From: Patescibacteria group bacterium UBA3458
Lineage (GTDB): Bacteria > Patescibacteriota > Minisyncoccia > Phycocordibacterales > UBA2100
Assembly (NCBI GenBank): GCA_002378745.1
Contig: DFRR01000009.1
Coordinates: 14,348 to 30,248, forward strand
Length of the DNA: 15,901 nt
Reading direction: 5' to 3'
A program made the position numbers and the translations under genes. Position 1 is the stretch's first letter. Each line of letters starts with the position of its first letter. Shown here in pieces: positions 12,968 to 15,901 of this stretch. The notes below the pieces were generated by a model. It was not told the DNA's origin and did not search any database. It was given only the letters and a program-made list of their open reading frames with translations.

Positions 12968-13798
12968 ATGTCTGACTTCTATAAACCAAACCGAAATCCA
13001 AACTGGAACTATGGTGGAAAGAATTGGCGTCTGTCGCGTTCGAAGATCGACCTGTTTCTTTCGTGTCCGCGCTGTTTCTACATCGACAACAAACTCGGCA
13101 CTGCGCGCCCGCCTGGGTTTCCATTCAATCTCAATTCGGCAGTCGACGCACTCCTCAAAAATGAGTTTGATGTGCATCGAGCCGCACAGACACCACACCC
13201 ACTCGTGGCGCAATACGGACTGAATCTTGTCCCATTTCAACATCCGGATATTGATACTTGGAGGGAGAACTTTAAAGGGGTCGCGGTTACACATGCAGAG
13301 ACCGAGTTTACCGTCTCGGGAGCAATAGACGACGTGTGGGTTGATTTAGAAGGTACACTCTACGTTGTTGATTATAAGTCGACGAGCAAAGACGGTAGTA
13401 TCGAGGCACTCGACCAGGAGTGGCATATTGGCTATAAGCGACAAATGGAGGTTTATCAGTGGTTGCTTCGTCAAAGTGGCTTCACGGTGTCAAACACCGG
13501 CTACTTCGTGTACGCAAATGCCGACAAAGACAAAGAAATGTTTGATAACAAACTCGACTTTGAGGTGACGCTCATCAGCTACGAAGGAGATGACTCTTGG
13601 GTTGAACCGACGTTACTCAACATCAAACGTTGTCTCGATGACCCGCGCGTACCCAAGCAAAGTGATGATTGTGATTATTGCCGGTATCGCGAAGCGGCAG
13701 GGAAGGTGCTGTTGAAAAATAAGGAAGAGCGGGCGCAGGCGAGCGATGCGGTACCCGAAGCAAAGACGCTGTCCGCAAAAAATGATAGGTTGTTTTAA
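12968..13798 (+). CDS. PD-(D/E)XK superfamily nuclease (RecB-like)
   Basis: Residues 21-40 (RLSRSKIDLFLSCPRCFYID) form the usual opening of RecB-type nucleases, an LS.S.I..F..CPR motif. The active site is seen as GAIDD (118-122) and VVDYKST (133-139) with Asp135 and Lys137. QMEVY (159-163) is the QxxxY motif of the RecB/AddB/Cas4 group. The C-terminal part has CDYCRYR with C235 and C238. With C33 and C36 this makes four cysteines that could hold a metal or an iron-sulfur cluster, but the CxxC + CxxC layout differs from the one-plus-three arrangement of AddB and Cas4. At 276 residues it is a stand-alone nuclease. Neither helicase nor cas genes are adjacent. It begins three bases after the MgtC gene and overlaps the MGMT-like gene by one base, pointing to a shared DNA repair or processing role with the latter. 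Confidence 0.9.
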   Translation: MSDFYKPNRNPNWNYGGKNWRLSRSKIDLFLSCPRCFYIDNKLGTARPPGFPFNLNSAVDALLKNEFDVHRAAQTPHPLVAQYGLNLVPFQHPDIDTWRENFKGVAVTHAETEFTVSGAIDDVWVDLEGTLYVVDYKSTSKDGSIEALDQEWHIGYKRQMEVYQWLLRQSGFTVSNTGYFVYANADKDKEMFDNKLDFEVTLISYEGDDSWVEPTLLNIKRCLDDPRVPKQSDDCDYCRYREAAGKVLLKNKEERAQASDAVPEAKTLSAKNDRLF

Positions 13799-14073
13799 TG
13801 ACTATGGAGAAAGATGAGATTACATTTGCCGACCGTGTTCGCATGATAGTTCGCTCGATTCCGAAAGGAGAGACACGAACCTATAAGGAAGTTGCCACCG
13901 CGGCTGGATCTCCGGGTGCGGCACGCGCCGTGGGTACCATTATGCGCAACAACTACCTACCTGACGTACCGTGCCATCGCGTGGTTCGCTCAGATGGAGA
14001 TCTGGGTGGCTACAACCGTGGGGGAGTAGCGCAGAAGCGCACGCTATTGCTCGAAGAAGGCGCAAATCTCTAA
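13798..14073 (+). CDS. MGMT-family (O6-alkylguanine transferase-like) protein
   Basis: This 91-residue protein is only the C-terminal DNA-binding/active-site domain of the Ada/Ogt family. It has the helix-turn-helix GETRTYKEVATAAGSPGAARAVG (about 24-46) and the active-site motif PCHRVV with Cys59. Cysteine is kept, unlike alkyltransferase-like (ATL) proteins that carry Trp there, so the protein could be catalytic. MGMT proteins remove alkyl groups from guanine O6 and are consumed in the process. The usual NP of the MxxNP segment is NN here. The gene begins in the stop codon of the nuclease gene (TAATG). An alternative ATG at 13804 would remove two residues. It closes the cluster and is followed by a terminator. 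Confidence 0.9.
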   Translation: MTMEKDEITFADRVRMIVRSIPKGETRTYKEVATAAGSPGAARAVGTIMRNNYLPDVPCHRVVRSDGDLGGYNRGGVAQKRTLLLEEGANL

Positions 14074-14082
14074 AACGCATAA

Positions 14083-14114
14083 AAATCAGCAAAATGAGCC
14101 CATTTTGCTGATTT
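14083..14114. terminator. Bidirectional terminator between convergent genes
   Basis: A perfect 14-bp stem (14083-14096 with 14101-14114) closes on an AGCC loop and has A-rich and T-rich arms on both sides. It lies nine bases after the MGMT-like stop codon and 18 bases after the minus-strand peptidase stop, so it can end both convergent transcripts. Confidence 0.85.
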
Positions 14115-14132
14115 ATACGTGGGGAATACCCG

Positions 14133-15413
14133 TTACTTTGACGGAAATTTCAATGCTTCCAAGAGTGGCTTGCTATCCTTATGCGGACCAATAACTGTTA
14201 GGTTGAGTCGTTCGGTCTTGAACAATTCTTTCGCAACATGTTGCACGTCTGCTGCAGTTACAGCATTCACTGCCGAATTGTATTCACGCAAACCACTCGT
14301 CGTGCCACGCACCAAAACACTATGTCCAATGAATTGTGCTTTTGCATCAGTGGTATCAAGTGAGAGTGCTGTCGTTCCTTTTACATACTCTTTCGCCTTA
14401 TTGAGTTCTTCATCGGATATGCGCGTTCGTTTCAGTTTTTGTAACTCGGCGAGTGTCACGACAAGTGCTTCTTTTAGTGCAGTGTTTGAAACTCCTGCAC
14501 GAATATCAAGCGCTCCGATGTCGGAATACTGCTCTTGGTCAGCACGCACGTAGTAGGCGAGCCCGCGACGTTCACGTACTTGCAGGAACAATCTGCCAGA
14601 CATACCGCCACCAAGGACTGCGGCGAGTACATCCGCAGCCGCTTCGTCTTTATGATTCAGCGGGTATGCCGGCAGTGCGAGTACAAAGTGTGTTTGGTCG
14701 GTATTTTTATACTTTAGGTGTACACGTGGTTCTGTCTGTGTGTGCTCATACGCTGCAGCCGACGGCGCCGTGCCTTCCCGCATTGCGGCAAAGGTTGTCT
14801 TTGCTTTGCGCAGCGCGTTTGTTGGTGAGAAAGCACCTGCGATACAGATTGCAGAATTCTGCGCCACATAATTACGTGCAAAGTAGTCGAGGAACTGCTT
14901 TCGGGTGAACGACTGTATGTTTTTCTTTGGTCCGAGAATGTTTCTTCCGAGTGGATGATTCTGTCCAAATAGCAATATGTCTGACTCCATCATGACTGAA
15001 CGAATCGGCATATCTTCGTACAGGTTGATTTCCTCAACAACTGTTCCGCGCTCTCGTATTATCTCATGGTTTGGTAATGTTGGGTTCAGGAAGATGTCTG
15101 CAATAACGTCGAACGCGATGTCGAAGTGTCGTTTGTCAGTCTTCGCATAGTACGCCGTGTGGTCCTTTGTGGTGAATGCATTGAGCTGACCACCAACGCC
15201 ATCTATCGCTTCTGAGATAATCTTTGCTGTTTTTCGATTCTTAGTCCCTTTGAAGAGCATGTGCTCAAGGAAGTGTGCCATGCCGTTTTCCTGCTCATTC
15301 TCATAGCGAGAACCGGTTCCCGACATAACCATCACGGTCACGGTTTCTGCGCCTTCAATTGGTGCTAGTAGTACCTTCAGTCCGTTGGGTAATGTGTGTG
15401 TTTGAAATTCCAT
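14133..15413 (-). CDS. M16 family zinc metallopeptidase (processing-peptidase-like)
   Basis: The 426-residue protein has the inverse zinc motif HFLEH (residues 47-51, in GMAHFLEHMLFKGT), with the third ligand in VVEEINLYED (Glu127 or Glu128). The C-terminal half holds the second M16 domain, with LAAVLGGGMSGRLFLQVRERRGLAYYV. The two-domain arrangement and length fit bacterial relatives of the mitochondrial processing peptidase beta subunit. No signal peptide is visible, so it is probably cytoplasmic unless secreted by another route. I chose the ATG at 15413, giving MEFQTHTLPNGLKVLL. The in-frame ATG at 15449 would add 12 residues but lies upstream of the -10. No Shine-Dalgarno sequence precedes it. 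It is convergent with the MGMT-like gene and divergent from the small membrane-protein gene. Confidence 0.93.
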   Translation of the reverse strand: MEFQTHTLPNGLKVLLAPIEGAETVTVMVMSGTGSRYENEQENGMAHFLEHMLFKGTKNRKTAKIISEAIDGVGGQLNAFTTKDHTAYYAKTDKRHFDIAFDVIADIFLNPTLPNHEIIRERGTVVEEINLYEDMPIRSVMMESDILLFGQNHPLGRNILGPKKNIQSFTRKQFLDYFARNYVAQNSAICIAGAFSPTNALRKAKTTFAAMREGTAPSAAAYEHTQTEPRVHLKYKNTDQTHFVLALPAYPLNHKDEAAADVLAAVLGGGMSGRLFLQVRERRGLAYYVRADQEQYSDIGALDIRAGVSNTALKEALVVTLAELQKLKRTRISDEELNKAKEYVKGTTALSLDTTDAKAQFIGHSVLVRGTTSGLREYNSAVNAVTAADVQHVAKELFKTERLNLTVIGPHKDSKPLLEALKFPSK

Positions 15414-15423
15414 AATGCCCACT

Positions 15424-15451
15424 AGCATACATCTTTTGCGCTCGTTCACAA
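15424..15451 (-). promoter_or_regulatory. Promoter of the M16 peptidase gene
   Basis: On the minus strand TTGTGA (15451-15446) and TATGCT (15429-15424) are separated by 16 bases. The -10 ends ten bases before the ATG at 15413, leaving a leader of only a few bases. The two elements lie within the divergent promoter at 15435-15463, so each polymerase would block the other. Confidence 0.45.
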
Positions 15452-15463
15452 AAGTGGTATGCT
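15435..15463 (+). promoter_or_regulatory. Promoter of the small membrane-protein gene
   Basis: TTTGCG (15435-15440) and TATGCT (15458-15463) are separated by 17 bases. The -10 ends seven bases before the ATG at 15471, so the message would be leaderless. This supports 15471 and not the ATG at 15459, which lies within the -10. The same TATGCT hexamer is used on the minus strand. Confidence 0.45.
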
Positions 15464-15470
15464 GTTTCTC

Positions 15471-15713
15471 ATGTTATTTTGGGGGTTAACCATCGGATTG
15501 CTGGGGAAAATATTACTCGGTACAGCCGTTATTCTCGTTCATAGCAAGATTACGCACGAAAAGCGGATTGACGGCATCGTGCTTATGGAGATGCATCGAG
15601 AACAGCATATCGCAATCGTCGGTATGACGTTGATGATATTGGGATACCTCTTGGAAATTGCGGCGTTTGGTTTCTTTGAACCGATCGTGATGTATATTTC
15701 CAGCATACTGTAG
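15471..15713 (+). CDS. Small membrane protein, unknown function (80 codons)
   Basis: I do not recognise this family. The protein has two hydrophobic segments: about residues 1-22, which could be a signal anchor, and about 48-77, which could hold one long or two short helices. A charged linker between them (HSKITHEKRIDGIVLMEMHREQH) is rich in His, Lys and Glu. It is probably an inner membrane hairpin protein. The start at 15471 fits the promoter; the ATG at 15459 would add four residues. Six bases separate its stop from the alaS start, so it may share a message with alaS. Nothing visible links its function to the synthetase. Confidence 0.7.
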   Translation: MLFWGLTIGLLGKILLGTAVILVHSKITHEKRIDGIVLMEMHREQHIAIVGMTLMILGYLLEIAAFGFFEPIVMYISSIL

Positions 15714-15719
15714 CAGCGT

Positions 15720-15901
15720 ATGAATTCAAGTGACGTACGAAAAAAATATCTCGACTTTTTTGCTGCACGCGAGCATGTCGTTATTCCGTCTGCGTCAATC
15801 ATTCCTGAAAACGACCCGACCACATTGTTTACCAGCTCGGGCATGCAACCGCTCGTGCCGTACTTGCTTGGCGAACAGCATCCGGAAGGACGCCGGCTCG
15901 T
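15720..15901 (+). CDS. alaS: Alanyl-tRNA synthetase, N-terminal fragment
   Basis: The first 60 codons (MNSSDVRKKYLDFFAA, then VIPSASIIPENDPTTLFTSSGMQP and LVPYLLGEQHPEGRRL) match the beginning of class II AlaRS, including the motif 1 area. The gene runs off the window edge; nothing suggests truncation in the genome. It charges tRNA-Ala with alanine. The start is fixed by the typical N-terminus. A CATACT (15704-15709) ten bases upstream could serve as a -10, or the gene is read with the small membrane-protein gene. No Shine-Dalgarno sequence is present. Confidence 0.95.
   Translation, partial: MNSSDVRKKYLDFFAAREHVVIPSASIIPENDPTTLFTSSGMQPLVPYLLGEQHPEGRRL

Noticed and set aside
13798..14073. 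The MGMT-like gene as a truncated pseudogene of a longer Ogt
   Set aside because: The one-domain form is a known family size, the PCHRV active site is intact, and the start fits the TAATG overlap with the nuclease gene.
14119..14553. A 144-codon plus-strand frame opposite the M16 peptidase gene
   Set aside because: It is antisense to the conserved second peptidase domain and begins just after the shared terminator; its Ser/Cys-rich content is typical of a shadow frame.
1..15901. CRISPR array, insertion sequence or prophage
   Set aside because: No regularly spaced repeats, transposase or phage structural gene was seen on either strand.

Overview
The window looks like a chromosomal segment of a Candidate Phyla Radiation (Patescibacteria, probably Parcubacteria-type) bacterium. 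The reasons are the mix of small lineage-typical proteins (a DUF5671-like membrane protein, a DUF8128-like membrane protein, a sigma-region-4 plus HARE-HTH regulator, an ATP-cone/Mrr-like nuclease) among universal translation genes, the absence of any biosynthetic gene, and gene starts that mostly lack Shine-Dalgarno sequences. TGA is used as a normal stop (for example at 2158-2160), so there is no sign of the recoded TGA of Gracilibacteria/Absconditabacteria. The lineage call is inference; no rRNA is present.

Layout. 1-232 holds three hairpins and no convincing gene. A 70-codon unknown gene (233-445, minus) is divergent from ychF (521-1621), and their promoters overlap almost completely. An unknown 171-codon gene and a DUF5671-like five-helix membrane protein follow, closed by a terminator at 3222-3260. 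Then comes leuS (3297-6188), which carries a Nudix hydrolase domain inserted in the CP1 editing region; this is the most unusual object in the window. After leuS come a sigma-4/HARE-HTH regulator (6301-7335), a DUF8128-like membrane protein (7385-8713), mltG (8722-9789), mnmA (9940-10992), an ATP-cone/Mrr-like nuclease (11050-11883) and an anchored DUF7282-like protein (11924-12442). A tight cluster follows: an MgtC-family membrane protein, a PD-(D/E)XK nuclease and a short MGMT-family protein (12461-14073). It converges on an M16 zinc peptidase gene (14133-15413, minus) across a shared bidirectional terminator. A small two-helix membrane protein (15471-15713) and the beginning of alaS (15720 to the window end) complete the segment.

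Functional themes. Translation fidelity and tRNA function are prominent (YchF, LeuRS, MnmA, AlaRS). The envelope is represented by MltG, the M16 peptidase and several membrane proteins, and DNA repair or defence by the PD-(D/E)XK nuclease, the MGMT-like protein and the ATP-cone/Mrr-like protein. Promoter-like -10 elements repeatedly sit 7-10 bases before the start codon. With the shortage of Shine-Dalgarno motifs, this suggests that leaderless or near-leaderless mRNAs are common here. Only the genes at 445 (minus) and 11924 have a good Shine-Dalgarno sequence. mnmA is the exception in the other direction, with a possible leader of about 120 bases. I saw no mobile element, CRISPR array, tRNA or rRNA.
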